Positions 1 through 11,991 of a stretch of DNA of 64,000 bases are shown here, piece by piece. The notes beneath the pieces are model-generated. The model did not search any database. It was not told the origin of the DNA and saw only the letters and a list, made by a program, of their open reading frames with translations. Source of the stretch: Halomonas sp. TD01 (GTDB lineage: Bacteria > Pseudomonadota > Gammaproteobacteria > Pseudomonadales > Halomonadaceae); contig NZ_OV350343.1 of assembly GCF_923868895.1 (NCBI RefSeq), positions 1,116,001-1,180,000 on the forward strand, given 5' to 3'. The first letter of the stretch is position 1, and each line of letters begins with the position of its first letter. The position numbers and the translations under genes were made by a program.

Positions 1-2704
<2,704 letters not shown>

Positions 2705-2826
2705 CTATAACCCGAAGGAGTCTGGTGTCTCGCAATGATAACGATTGCCGGATACGCTTGAGACGTATCACAAAACAATTACGTATAAACACTTCAAAGA
2801 AGCGTTTATGTCAGCATGATATACAT

Positions 2827-2837
2827 TGTTAAAGAGC
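2827..2837 (-). promoter_or_regulatory. spacer boxA antitermination element
   Basis: The reverse strand reads GCTCTTTAACA, matching the core of the enterobacterial rRNA boxA that recruits NusB/NusE in nascent rRNA. It lies between the spacer hairpin and the 23S gene, the usual place for the second boxA of an rRNA operon. Confidence 0.8.
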
Positions 2838-2847
2838 GACTGCTATG

Positions 2848-2962
2848 CGCAGTGATAAGCGGTTGCTTTTTTCACATTAAAAGGAAAAGAAAGGTCTTTA
2901 AAGAAGATCTTAAAAAAGCTCTTTTCTCTTTTTTCACTATGAAGAAAACGCTTATCACTGCG
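2848..2962 (-). repeat. long inverted repeat (hairpin) in the 16S-23S spacer
   Basis: CGCAGTGATAAGCG (2848-2861) and its exact reverse complement (2949-2962) close a stem around about 87 nt of A/T-rich sequence. Inside, purine-rich and pyrimidine-rich tracts can pair imperfectly and extend the stem. It occupies the place where many relatives carry spacer tRNA genes. It may be a processing or folding element; the role is inference. Confidence 0.75.
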
Positions 2963-2976
2963 TATCAACAGCATTC

Positions 2977-3003
2977 TGATCAGGTAATTCATTGTGAGCG
3001 CTT
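2977..3003 (-). other. 16S rRNA processing stem, 3' strand
   Basis: These 27 bases are nearly complementary to 4700-4725 upstream of 16S, with one mismatch and one bulge. Together they would form the long helix that brackets 16S rRNA and is cut by RNase III in gammaproteobacteria. The same pair exists in copy 2. Confidence 0.7.
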
Positions 3004-3026
3004 ACCGCGAGAGATGATGCATCGTT

Positions 3027-4559
<1,533 letters not shown>

Positions 4560-4699
4560 AAAATCATTGTGATGCTTACATGTCACTCGAAAGTCACATA
4601 AGTGCATCAAACTTGGCTCAAGGTTCAAACGAATTCATTTCAATTTACATTGTCATGACCGCTTGCCTTGATATTTGGTGATTTATCACCCTCATCGGC

Positions 4700-4725
4700 A
4701 AGCGCCCACATGAATTACCTGATCA
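4700..4725 (-). other. 16S rRNA processing stem, 5' strand
   Basis: This segment pairs with 2977-3003 beyond the 16S 3' end, forming the expected RNase III processing helix. Copy 2 has the same segment upstream of 43103. Confidence 0.7.
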
Positions 4726-4728
4726 AAT

Positions 4729-4739
4729 TGTTAAAGAGC
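4729..4739 (-). promoter_or_regulatory. leader boxA antitermination element
   Basis: The reverse strand reads GCTCTTTAACA, followed by ATTTGATC as in enterobacterial rRNA leaders. It sits about 170 nt upstream of the 16S 5' end and 60 nt downstream of the proximal promoter. Confidence 0.85.
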
Positions 4740-4799
4740 TGTTTTCGCTGGATAAAACTGGCTAACCGTTGAACTGGTTTGCCTCAGCGAGGAAGGCGC

Positions 4800-4827
4800 A
4801 TTCTACGCATTTCCTGGTGTTTGTCAA
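4800..4827 (-). promoter_or_regulatory. rRNA operon proximal promoter (P2)
   Basis: On the reverse strand a perfect -35 TTGACA (4822-4827) is followed after 16 bp by -10 TAGAAT (4800-4805) and a GC-rich discriminator starting GCGCC. A short spacer and GC-rich discriminator are typical of stringently controlled rRNA promoters. Copy 2 has the same boxes but one changed discriminator base (A for G). Confidence 0.8.
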
Positions 4828-5021
4828 TCACTGTTTTGAGTGAGTGAAGCGAGTGAGCGAAGAAAGCGAGATTACGCTGCTTTCCTTTTAACTCGTCTCA
4901 CAAGGCGACTGAAGACACCGCAAACTTTCTCTGCAATATTTTCGCTAACCTTCTGACAAACCGAAGTTTTTCAACTTCAATCACCGCTGGTAACGCTGTG
5001 CGTCCCCGGCAGCGGATGCGT

Positions 5022-5050
5022 ACTTTACGGATTCGCTGCCGACTTGGCAA
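5022..5050 (-). promoter_or_regulatory. rRNA operon distal promoter (P1)
   Basis: The reverse strand shows -35 TTGCCA (5045-5050), a 17 bp spacer and -10 TAAAGT (5022-5027). The -10 sits in the middle of an imperfect inverted repeat, GGCAGCG and GCATCCGCTGCC, spanning about 5008-5040. The block is conserved at copy 2 while its flanks are not, which supports function. Confidence 0.65.
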
Positions 5051-5060
5051 GGGCTTTTGT

Positions 5061-5098
5061 AAAAAAACTCCAACATTCATCTGTTACTCTAATGTCGG
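5061..5098 (-). terminator. lldD terminator just ahead of the rRNA promoter
   Basis: On the reverse strand CCGACATT (5091-5098) pairs with AATGTTGG (5070-5077), with one G-T pair and a 13 nt loop, and is followed by a run of seven T. It lies between the lldD stop and the rRNA P1 promoter, so it would insulate the rRNA operon from lldD transcription in the same direction. Confidence 0.7.
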
Positions 5099-5123
5099 CA
5101 GCATCACCCCCTCTATTTGAGCG

Positions 5124-6278
5124 TTATTTAAGTGCAGGAATCGCGTCAGGAACTAATGATTCGGTGCTGAGATCAGCAATTGTTCGCGCACCGGTGAGCG
5201 TCATCGCCACCTTCATCTCTTTTTCGAAAAGCTCAAGCAGGTTAGCAACCCCCGACTCACCTGCTGCTGCAAGCGCATAGATAAAGGCGCGACCTATCAA
5301 TACTGTATCTGCACCCATGGCAATCATTCTCACTACATCTAACCCATTACGCACACCAGAATCAGCCAGGATGGCCAGATCACCCTTAACTGCATCTGCA
5401 ATAGCAGGCAGGGCACGCGCGGTAGAAGGCACGCCATCCAACTGACGGCCACCGTGATTTGAAACTACAATACCATCCGCCCCAAAGCGGACTGCATCAC
5501 GGGCATCATCAGCATCCAGTATGCCCTTAATAACCATTGGGCCATCCCACTGCTCACGAATCCAATCCAGATCTTTCCAGGAAATAGAGGGATCAAAGTT
5601 ATCGCCAAGCCAGGCAATATAATCTTCAAGCTCCGTCGGCTGACCACGATAATCAGACACGTTGCCTAGATCATGCGGGCGACCATGCACACCGACATCC
5701 CAAGCCCAAAGAGGATGCAACGCAGCTTGAAGCATACGTTTCATAGGCCCGCTTTTGCCGCTCATGCCTGAATGAGCATCGCGATAACGCGCCCCTGGCA
5801 CAGGCATATCAACGGTGAAGACTAATGTTTTAACCCCTGCCGCCTTAGCACGCTCAAGCACGTGCTTCATAAAGCCGCGATCCTTCAATACATAAAGCTG
5901 AAACCATATGGGCCGCTCCACTGCCGCTGCCACTTCTGCAATTGGGCATACGGAGACCGTCGATAACGTAAACGGTATGCCCTTCTTGGTCGCTGCCCGT
6001 GCTGCCTGGACTTCACCACGCCTAGCGTACATGCCTGTTAGCCCCACCGGCGCCAAGGCAAGAGGCATTGCCATCTTTTCACCAAACAGTTCGGTTTCCA
6101 GCGATAGCGACGACATATCCTTCAACACCCGCTGCCGCAACGCGACACCCGCTAGGTCTTCAACATTGCTCCGCAACGTATGCTCTGCGTATGACCCGCC
6201 ATCAGCATAGTGAAACAGAAACGGAGGGATACGACGCTTGGCAGCTTGGCGGTAGTCCGTAGGTGATGAAATGATCAT
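5124..6278 (-). CDS. lldD: L-lactate dehydrogenase (quinone/cytochrome), FMN-dependent
   Basis: LldD oxidises L-lactate to pyruvate with FMN and passes electrons to the respiratory chain at the inner membrane. The 384-residue product spans the whole alpha-hydroxy-acid oxidase family fold (E. coli LldD is about 396). Visible hallmarks are the N-terminal [20 protein letters not shown] segment (9-28), the FMN strand [11 protein letters not shown] (73-83), Tyr129 in FQLYV, Lys251, the catalytic His275 in [10 protein letters not shown] (273-282), and the phosphate-binding DSGVRNG (306-312). It is divergent from an LldR-type regulator, which fits lactate-inducible control. Specificity for L-lactate over other 2-hydroxy acids rests on family resemblance and context. 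Confidence 0.93.
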   Translation of the reverse strand: MIISSPTDYRQAAKRRIPPFLFHYADGGSYAEHTLRSNVEDLAGVALRQRVLKDMSSLSLETELFGEKMAMPLALAPVGLTGMYARRGEVQAARAATKKGIPFTLSTVSVCPIAEVAAAVERPIWFQLYVLKDRGFMKHVLERAKAAGVKTLVFTVDMPVPGARYRDAHSGMSGKSGPMKRMLQAALHPLWAWDVGVHGRPHDLGNVSDYRGQPTELEDYIAWLGDNFDPSISWKDLDWIREQWDGPMVIKGILDADDARDAVRFGADGIVVSNHGGRQLDGVPSTARALPAIADAVKGDLAILADSGVRNGLDVVRMIAMGADTVLIGRAFIYALAAAGESGVANLLELFEKEMKVAMTLTGARTIADLSTESLVPDAIPALK

Positions 6279-6368
6279 GGCAGGCCCTATGCAATAAATA
6301 GATGCACTATCTATAAGTACTATCTATAAACGGTCATCGAAGCGTCAGTATTAGGCGCCTCAGATAAA

Positions 6369-6385
6369 AATTGGTTTTACCAATT
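6369..6385. promoter_or_regulatory. LldR/PdhR-type operator 1
   Basis: AATTGGTTTTACCAATT is a perfect palindrome of two 7 bp arms around TTT. It matches the AATTGGT-N3-ACCAATT operator class of the FadR-subfamily regulators PdhR and LldR, and the adjacent gene encodes such a regulator. The site lies about 90 bp upstream of lldD. Confidence 0.75.
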
Positions 6386-6554
6386 TACAAACAATTAGCA
6401 TCAACAGTAATGAGGCGCTGCAGTCGTGTCAAACACGCATCGCCCACCATGGCATGTTTCGGTCATATACTTTAGTTATAAGTCAAATAAACGGTGCCAA
6501 TAGCTATCAATTTGCTAGCCTTTTACTGTTGAGACAAATCATTAAAGCCCTTAT

Positions 6555-6571
6555 TATTGGTCTTACCAATT
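6555..6571. promoter_or_regulatory. LldR/PdhR-type operator 2
   Basis: ATTGGT-CTT-ACCAAT (6556-6570) is a second copy of the operator, 186 bp from the first and only 17 bp before the lldR start. A regulator bound here would block its own operon. Two sites at this distance could support looping; that is inference. Confidence 0.75.
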
Positions 6572-6587
6572 ATGAGGACCTGCACTA

Positions 6588-7361
6588 ATGACTTATCCTC
6601 CGCTCCGCCAGCAGCGCTTGGCTGATGTGATTACCGAGCGCCTTGAAGCAATGATTCTTGAAGGTAGCCTCAAGCCTGGCCAGCGCCTGCCCCCAGAAAG
6701 AGAGCTTGCTGAACGTTTTGGCGTGTCACGCCCCTCTCTGCGTGAAGCCATTCAAAAGCTTGCCGCACGAGGCTTGCTTACCAGCCGCCAAGGCGGTGGT
6801 ACCTTCGTGAATGAAACGCTAAACAGCGGCTACACCGACCCTTTGTTGGAGATGCTTTCCCGACACAACGAATTTCATTTGGATTTGCTTGAATTTCGCG
6901 ATGCGATGGAAGGCATTTCGGCTTATTACGCCGCGTTACGTTCAACGCCAGCGGACAAAGCCGTATTAATCCAGCGCTTTGAAGAACTTGACGGTGGATT
7001 TGTGGGCGCCAACCCCGCCCAAGAAGCAAAGTTGGATGCCGCCTTCCACCTCGCCATTGCAGAAGCCGCTCATAACGTACTGTTACTTCACACTATTCGA
7101 GGCATTTTCCATTTATTAGAGCAGAGCATCGTTGATAACCTCGCCCATCTTTTTGCAAAGCCCGACTCGCGTTCGCAGCTAATGAAGCAACACAGAGCCC
7201 TACTAGATGCGATTTTAGAAGGGCGTGCTGAAGATGCCCGCAGCCGCGCGCACGAGCACTTAGTGTACGTTGAGGAAGGCCTTCTCGAGATGGCCAGAGC
7301 GGAAACCCGCGCCCAGCGAGCACTGCGTCGTGCCCAAGGTACCAGCAGCACACCAGCATGA
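6588..7361 (+). CDS. lldR: GntR/FadR-family transcriptional regulator, LldR-like
   Basis: The 257-residue product has an N-terminal GntR winged helix (about 5-75; note LPPERELAERFGVSRPSLRE) and a C-terminal FadR-type all-helical ligand domain with conserved acidic and histidine positions (LEFRDAMEG, AFHLAIAEAAHN, and an H near 205). It probably represses the divergent lldD and is relieved by lactate, as known for LldR. GAGGA 9 bp ahead of the ATG is a good ribosome binding site. Its stop codon overlaps the dctB start, so regulator and sensor kinase are co-translated. PdhR-like control by pyruvate is an alternative, but the lldD context favours lactate. Confidence 0.85.
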   Translation: MTYPPLRQQRLADVITERLEAMILEGSLKPGQRLPPERELAERFGVSRPSLREAIQKLAARGLLTSRQGGGTFVNETLNSGYTDPLLEMLSRHNEFHLDLLEFRDAMEGISAYYAALRSTPADKAVLIQRFEELDGGFVGANPAQEAKLDAAFHLAIAEAAHNVLLLHTIRGIFHLLEQSIVDNLAHLFAKPDSRSQLMKQHRALLDAILEGRAEDARSRAHEHLVYVEEGLLEMARAETRAQRALRRAQGTSSTPA

Positions 7362-9277
7362 GTCGCTTACCTCTCCTTTCAGACCATCGCTGGCGGCTAC
7401 TCTGGCTAATCGCGATTCCGCTAGGACTGATGCTATGCATGTGGCAGGCCGCTCAACTGGCCCGCGAGCAGGCGCTATCAAACTTACAAGACGACGCTGA
7501 AAACGAGCTGCGGCTGTCGGCCGCCAACTTAAATGGTTATCTGCTGCGCTATGATTATTTGCCACAAATGCTGGCAACCAGGGAAGGCGTACAACGTTTT
7601 TTAGATTCCCCAGACAGCCAAGACCCCATGCCGCTCAACTTACTGCTTGACCGTTTTCGCTTTACCTCTGGGGTCTCCGATGTTTATTTGCTTAACCGTG
7701 ACGCCGATACCATCGCCGCCAGCAACTGGCACCGCCCTAATACATTCATTGGTCAAAACTACGCGTTTCGCAGCTATTACACCGATGCCATTACTGGAGG
7801 ACAGGGGCGTTTTTATGGCTTAGGTGTACAGTCGCTTGAGCGTGGTTACTATTTCTCAGCGCCAGTGTGGCTTGATGACACCTCGCCCGATGCAAAACCC
7901 GACGGTGTTATCGTCGTCAAAGTACTGCTCGATGATGTTGAAGAGAGCTGGGCTGAGCAGGACGCTGAACTGTTTGTCACCGATAGCGACAATATTATTT
8001 TTATGGCCAGCCACCCTGAGCTGCGCATGAATGCCCTCCACCCTCTTACCGACGGCCAACGCGACAGCCTACGGGCAACTCGTCGCTATGCAATGGAGCC
8101 TTTAACGCCTTCCGGCATTGAGCTTGAAGCCCCTTACGGGTCCGATAGCTATCTTGTTAGCTTTGCTAGCGGGCCACTAAGTGGTGGGCACTATTTAAGC
8201 CTTACGCGCCCCATCCCAGAGTTTGGCTGGCAAATGCATATTTTAAAACCACTGACTCCTGTGGTGAACGCCCAGTGGATCGCGGCGCTGATGGCGGGAG
8301 GCTTATATGGCGTGGTGGCCTTGGGCGGAGGCATTGGTTGGCAACGCTTGCGTTTACGCCGAGAGAGAGAAGCGTTTGCGGAACGCGAACGACAAACCTT
8401 AGCGAGAGTACGCGATGAACTAGAAGTCAGCGTTGAGCGAAGAACACGTGATTTAGTCGCCAGTAATCAGCGGCTTTCTGGTGAAATAGAAGAGCGGCGG
8501 CGAGCAGAAGCTAATCTACGCCAAACCCAAGATGAGTTGATCCAAGCGGCAAAGCTTGCGGTATTAGGTCAATTGGCTGCCGGTATTAATCACGAGTTAA
8601 ATCAACCATTAGCGGCTATTCGTGCCTACGCTGAAAATGGTCGACGGTTTATTGAACTGTCGCGGGTGGACAAAGCAGATGCCAACCTAGCGCAAATTGT
8701 CGAGCTTACCCAGCGCATGGCCGATATTAGCGCCCAGCTGCGCCAGTTTTCTCGTAAGAGCAGCGAGCGTCAGGAGACAATTTCCGTACAAGCCTGTATT
8801 GAGTACGCCCTGCGTTTATTCCACAGCCGCTTACGTGATGATGGCATCAGGGTGGTCCAACAATGGCCAGAGGAGACGCTTTGGGTTGAGGGTGATTTAG
8901 TCCGCCTAGAGCAAGTACTGGTGAACTTGATCAGTAACGCGTTACAGGCAATGAAAGAGGTAGCGTCACCCATGCTGACGCTAAGCGTAGAAATAGCACA
9001 ACAGCAAGTGATGATCAGCGTTGCCGATAATGGCCCAGGCATCCCAGAACAACACTTGGGCCAGATCTTCGAACCTTTCTTCACCACGAAAGCACCCGGC
9101 AGCGGATTAGGGCTAGGACTTTCGATTTCCTCACGTATTATGGAGGATCTGGGCGGCAAGCTGCAGGTAACGAATCAGCCCACTGGCGGTGCACGATTCA
9201 CCATTACGCTACCCTGTTCAGCAACGCCTAACGTACTGCCGCCACCTTCAGTCAAGGAGAGTAACAACCATGCATGA
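7358..9277 (+). CDS. dctB: DctB-type sensor histidine kinase
   Basis: This inner-membrane kinase probably senses an external carboxylate and phosphorylates DctD. The 639-residue product has a first membrane helix at about 13-30, a periplasmic double-Cache-like domain (about 40-300), a second helix near 308-328, a coiled coil (about 335-400), the H-box AAGINHELNQPLAAIRAYAE with phosphoacceptor His412, an N-box around 520-530 (NLISNAL), and G-boxes DNGPGIP and GSGLGLGLSI. This is the DctB layout. The start overlaps the lldR stop by 4 bases and the end overlaps dctD by 8. No dctA or dctPQM transporter is adjacent; the nearest secondary uptake system is the TAXI TRAP operon at 16.3 kb. Confidence 0.88.
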   Translation: MSRLPLLSDHRWRLLWLIAIPLGLMLCMWQAAQLAREQALSNLQDDAENELRLSAANLNGYLLRYDYLPQMLATREGVQRFLDSPDSQDPMPLNLLLDRFRFTSGVSDVYLLNRDADTIAASNWHRPNTFIGQNYAFRSYYTDAITGGQGRFYGLGVQSLERGYYFSAPVWLDDTSPDAKPDGVIVVKVLLDDVEESWAEQDAELFVTDSDNIIFMASHPELRMNALHPLTDGQRDSLRATRRYAMEPLTPSGIELEAPYGSDSYLVSFASGPLSGGHYLSLTRPIPEFGWQMHILKPLTPVVNAQWIAALMAGGLYGVVALGGGIGWQRLRLRREREAFAERERQTLARVRDELEVSVERRTRDLVASNQRLSGEIEERRRAEANLRQTQDELIQAAKLAVLGQLAAGINHELNQPLAAIRAYAENGRRFIELSRVDKADANLAQIVELTQRMADISAQLRQFSRKSSERQETISVQACIEYALRLFHSRLRDDGIRVVQQWPEETLWVEGDLVRLEQVLVNLISNALQAMKEVASPMLTLSVEIAQQQVMISVADNGPGIPEQHLGQIFEPFFTTKAPGSGLGLGLSISSRIMEDLGGKLQVTNQPTGGARFTITLPCSATPNVLPPPSVKESNNHA

Positions 9278-10652
9278 GCCGTCGACGCTGCCGGTCATGG
9301 TGATCGACGACGAACCGCACCTGCGCATCACCGCCAGCCAAACACTCGAACTTGCTGGCTATACGCCTCACTGCTTTGAGTCAGCAGAACAAGCGCTTGA
9401 AGCACTACCAGCAAACTTTCCCGGCGTTATCGTGAGTGACATTCGCATGCCTGGAATGGACGGTATGGCGCTATTGCATGAGCTACATAGCCGCGATGCT
9501 ACACTGCCGATTATCTTAATCACTGGTCATGGCGACATCTCGACCGCGGTGGAAGCGATGCGAGCAGGCGCTTGGGACTTTTTAGAAAAGCCTTTCGCTG
9601 GCGATCAGCTACTCGATGTTGTGAGGCGAGGCATCGAAAAACGCCAGCTGAGCCTGGAAAATTTGCGCTTAAAAGCCGAGCTGGAGGTTCAGCAGGCTGC
9701 CCTTGGACCACGCCTTGTGGGTCGTACAGCGGTAATTTCTCGTTTGGCGGCAATGATTCAGCGTATCAGCCAAGTAGAGGCCGATGTGCTGCTATTTGGT
9801 GAAACCGGCACCGGAAAAGATCTTGTCGCTCGCGCCATTCATGAGCGCAGCGCCCGTCGCAACAGCCCGTTTATGGCCATCAACTGCGGCGCAGTGCCAG
9901 AAAACACCATTGAATCAGAGCTGTTTGGCCATGAGAAAGGTGCCTTTACCGGCGCTGTAGAACGGCGAATTGGTAAGTTTGAGCATGCCAATGGTGGCAC
10001 TGTGTTCCTGGATGAAATCGAATCAATGCCGTTGGCACTCCAGGTTAAGCTATTGCGCGTATTGCAAGAGCGTAGTGTCGAGCGCCTTGGGGCAAACGAA
10101 ACGGTACCGCTCAACATCCGGGTGATTGCTGCCACCAAAGTGGATCTCAAGGTCGCTGCTGAAGAGGGTAGCTTCCGTGAAGATCTTTACTATCGGCTCA
10201 ACGTGGTTACCCTACCGCTGCCCGCGCTGCGCGAACGGCGTGAGGACATTCCGCTGCTGTTCCAGCATTTCGCCGTGGTCGCTGCCAACCGCAGTGGCTT
10301 AGAAGCCCCTACCCTGGATAGCCACTCGATTGCCGCCCTGCTGGCTCACGACTGGCCTGGTAATGTTCGCGAGCTGCGTAACCTTGCAGAGCGTTATGTG
10401 CTATTGGGAGCAGCCTTTGACTACCGTCTGGATGCGCTACTGGAAGGGGCCAACGCCGACACCGAAGAGCCAACGTTGCCGCGCCAAGTAGAGCTATTTG
10501 AAAAGAGCCTGATTAGCCAATCACTTGCCCGTCACCATGGGCGTGTAACCGACGTATGCCGTCATCTGGGAATACCCCGCAAAACCTTCTACGACAAACT
10601 CAAAAAACACAGTTTAAGCGCTGACGATTATCGCCATAGCAGCGAACCTTGA
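9270..10652 (+). CDS. dctD: DctD-type sigma-54-dependent response regulator
   Basis: This NtrC-class activator has 460 residues. The receiver domain shows Asp13, Asp14, phosphoacceptor Asp57 (SDIRMPGMDG) and Lys107. The AAA+ domain has Walker A GETGTGKD (177-184), the sigma-54 contact loop GAFTGA (224-229) and Walker B FLDEIE. A Fis-type helix-turn-helix ends the protein (about 430-450). I chose ATG 9270 because AAGGAGA lies 9 bp upstream and the receiver begins correctly there; an upstream in-frame start at 9189 would add unrelated residues inside dctB. Its targets likely include the TAXI TRAP operon, where DctD-like sites are visible. Confidence 0.9.
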   Translation: MHEPSTLPVMVIDDEPHLRITASQTLELAGYTPHCFESAEQALEALPANFPGVIVSDIRMPGMDGMALLHELHSRDATLPIILITGHGDISTAVEAMRAGAWDFLEKPFAGDQLLDVVRRGIEKRQLSLENLRLKAELEVQQAALGPRLVGRTAVISRLAAMIQRISQVEADVLLFGETGTGKDLVARAIHERSARRNSPFMAINCGAVPENTIESELFGHEKGAFTGAVERRIGKFEHANGGTVFLDEIESMPLALQVKLLRVLQERSVERLGANETVPLNIRVIAATKVDLKVAAEEGSFREDLYYRLNVVTLPLPALRERREDIPLLFQHFAVVAANRSGLEAPTLDSHSIAALLAHDWPGNVRELRNLAERYVLLGAAFDYRLDALLEGANADTEEPTLPRQVELFEKSLISQSLARHHGRVTDVCRHLGIPRKTFYDKLKKHSLSADDYRHSSEP

Positions 10653-11299
10653 TGAAACAACTCAATCAACACGTCCCACGGTGGTACCCAGGGCACCAAG
10701 GTAAACAGCGCAATCAGCATAAAGACGTTCGATAGCGGGCGGCGGCCATCGCCCAGCTTTAGTGCGGTTCCGAAAGAACGTTTTAACCGCGCACCTTCTA
10801 GGTCCACGCTGAAGAGCTCATCGAGGCTCAAATGAATGATAAATCCTAGCAGTACCGCTGCACTATGGCACCACGCCAACCAAGCTGGCTGTGCTAGCAA
10901 GTGAAAACTGAACGCTGCGGTCACCAACGCGCACAGCACAGCCGCCATCAGCGAGTGCCAAATACCTCGATGAACCGTTAGCCGCGAGAACACCACCGCC
11001 GCAAAATAACGCACGCTAACGTAAATACCGCCACACGCCACTAGCAACAAACCTGGTGTTAACCAGGGCTGCAGCAACAGCACACCAAGCACCAGCGAAG
11101 GTACCGATAAAAGATTAAAAATCAAACGGATAGATCGTGATCGATCAGCATCTATGTCAGGCAAAATACCGCCAAAGGCTACCAGGGCAATAATTAATAG
11201 CGCCTGAGTCGCTGGCCACCACTCAGCCTGCCAGCCAGCATAAGCCATGAGTACGCCGCCTGCTGCTGCTACCGTAATGTGCGTGCGAAAATTCGCCAT
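10628..11299 (-). CDS. YdjM-like membrane-bound metal-dependent hydrolase
   Basis: The 223-residue protein has about six hydrophobic helices and the motifs typical of the DUF457/YdjM family: GGILPDIDADRSRS near 43-56, VHRGIWHSL near 113-121, and IIHLSLDELFSVD near 154-166. These Asp/His residues suggest a metal site in the membrane. E. coli YdjM is LexA-regulated, but no obvious SOS box was noticed here and the biochemical role is unknown. Its 3' end overlaps the convergent dctD gene by 25 bp. Confidence 0.75.
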   Translation of the reverse strand: MANFRTHITVAAAGGVLMAYAGWQAEWWPATQALLIIALVAFGGILPDIDADRSRSIRLIFNLLSVPSLVLGVLLLQPWLTPGLLLVACGGIYVSVRYFAAVVFSRLTVHRGIWHSLMAAVLCALVTAAFSFHLLAQPAWLAWCHSAAVLLGFIIHLSLDELFSVDLEGARLKRSFGTALKLGDGRRPLSNVFMLIALFTLVPWVPPWDVLIELFHQGSLLWR

Positions 11300-11411
11300 T
11301 AGCGCGGCATCCTGGAAAACTGGATAAATTACCAGACTTTTGGCTGCCGCAACATGTCTATTTAAGAAAAAAGAGTGTTAGGCCAACTGCTTAGCGCCTG
11401 CATGAAGAAAT

Positions 11412-11948
11412 TTACTGAGCGAGGAACTGATCTTTTAACTTAACGTAGTTACCTGCCGTGTAAGGAAAGAAAGCGCGCTCTTTATCTTTAAGTGGACGCA
11501 ACGCTTTAGCCGGATTGCCGGCATATACATGGCCACTTTCCAAACGCTTGCCTGGCGTTACTACCGCGCCAGCAGCAATAATCACCTCATCCTCGACAAC
11601 CGCCCCATCCATTACAATCGCCCCCATACCCACCAGAATGCGGCTACCCAGCGTACAGCCATGCAAAATCGCTTTATGGCCAATGGTGACATCATCACCA
11701 ATCGTCAGTGGAAAGCCATCAGGATTGAAATCGCTGGCATGGGTAATATGCAGCACGCTGCCATCCTGCACGCTAGTGCGAGCACCAATGCGGATCTGAT
11801 GCATATCACCCCGGATCACGGTCATCGGCCAGACCGAGCAGTCATCGCCCAGCTCTACATCACCAATCACTACGCTGGCGGGGTCGATATAAACCCGCTC
11901 ACCCAGGCGGGGCAAAACACCTTGAAAGGGCCGTAGGGCATTGCTCAT
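11412..11948 (-). CDS. yrdA: gamma-carbonic anhydrase-like hexapeptide protein (YrdA family)
   Basis: The 178-residue protein is a left-handed beta-helix of hexapeptide repeats, as in YrdA, CaiE and gamma-carbonic anhydrases. Characteristic segments are YIDPASVVIGDVELGDDCSV, VIRGDMHQIRIGARTSVQDG and ITIGH-type repeats with His residues (HITH, GHKAILHG) that usually bind zinc in a trimer. Length and motif order match YrdA. It may hydrate CO2 or act as an acyltransferase-like protein; family members are often inactive as carbonic anhydrases in vitro. GGAGA-type signal precedes the ATG. Confidence 0.85.
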   Translation of the reverse strand: MSNALRPFQGVLPRLGERVYIDPASVVIGDVELGDDCSVWPMTVIRGDMHQIRIGARTSVQDGSVLHITHASDFNPDGFPLTIGDDVTIGHKAILHGCTLGSRILVGMGAIVMDGAVVEDEVIIAAGAVVTPGKRLESGHVYAGNPAKALRPLKDKERAFFPYTAGNYVKLKDQFLAQ

Positions 11949-11991
11949 TGCACTCTCCTGCTTAACGCTATTGGATTTAAATATTCAAGGA

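Larger units (their letters stand above)
2705..3026 (-). other. 16S-23S internal transcribed spacer, copy 1
   Basis: This 322 nt spacer joins 16S to 23S. I looked for tRNA-Ile, tRNA-Ala and tRNA-Glu in both orientations and found none. It holds, in transcription order, the 3' half of the 16S processing stem (2977-3003), a long AT-rich hairpin closed by a 14 bp inverted repeat, a boxA antitermination element, and the 5' half of the 23S processing stem next to 2704. It differs from copy 2 by a small change at about 2793-2805 (copy 2 about 41338-41346) and by two extra bases near 3010. Confidence 0.9.
4560..5060 (-). other. rRNA operon leader and promoter region, copy 1
   Basis: This non-coding stretch between lldD and 16S contains the 5' strand of the 16S processing stem (4700-4725), a leader boxA (4729-4739) and two promoters. 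The downstream part to about 4870 is almost identical to copy 2. The next roughly 80 bases differ, and then 4950-5053 is again near-identical around the upstream promoter. No protein gene is supported here. Confidence 0.85.
6279..6587. promoter_or_regulatory. divergent lldD / lldR control region
   Basis: This 309 bp intergenic region serves lldD to the left and lldR-dctB-dctD to the right. It contains two LldR/PdhR-type operators (listed separately) and, close to lldD, two direct copies of ACTATCTATAA (6306-6316 and 6319-6329), whose reverse strand gives possible -10 elements for lldD. The rest is AT-rich with no coding signal. Confidence 0.6.

Noticed and set aside
2705..3026. tRNA genes in the 16S-23S spacer
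   Set aside because: No T-arm GGTTCGAATC-like sequence, anticodon stem or terminal CCA was seen on the transcribed strand in either spacer.
4898..5080. Minus-strand frame of 60 codons upstream of 16S, with a longer variant at 43328-43594
   Set aside because: It covers the rRNA promoters, and the sequence shared by the two copies is explained by promoter conservation. The frames differ between copies outside the shared blocks.
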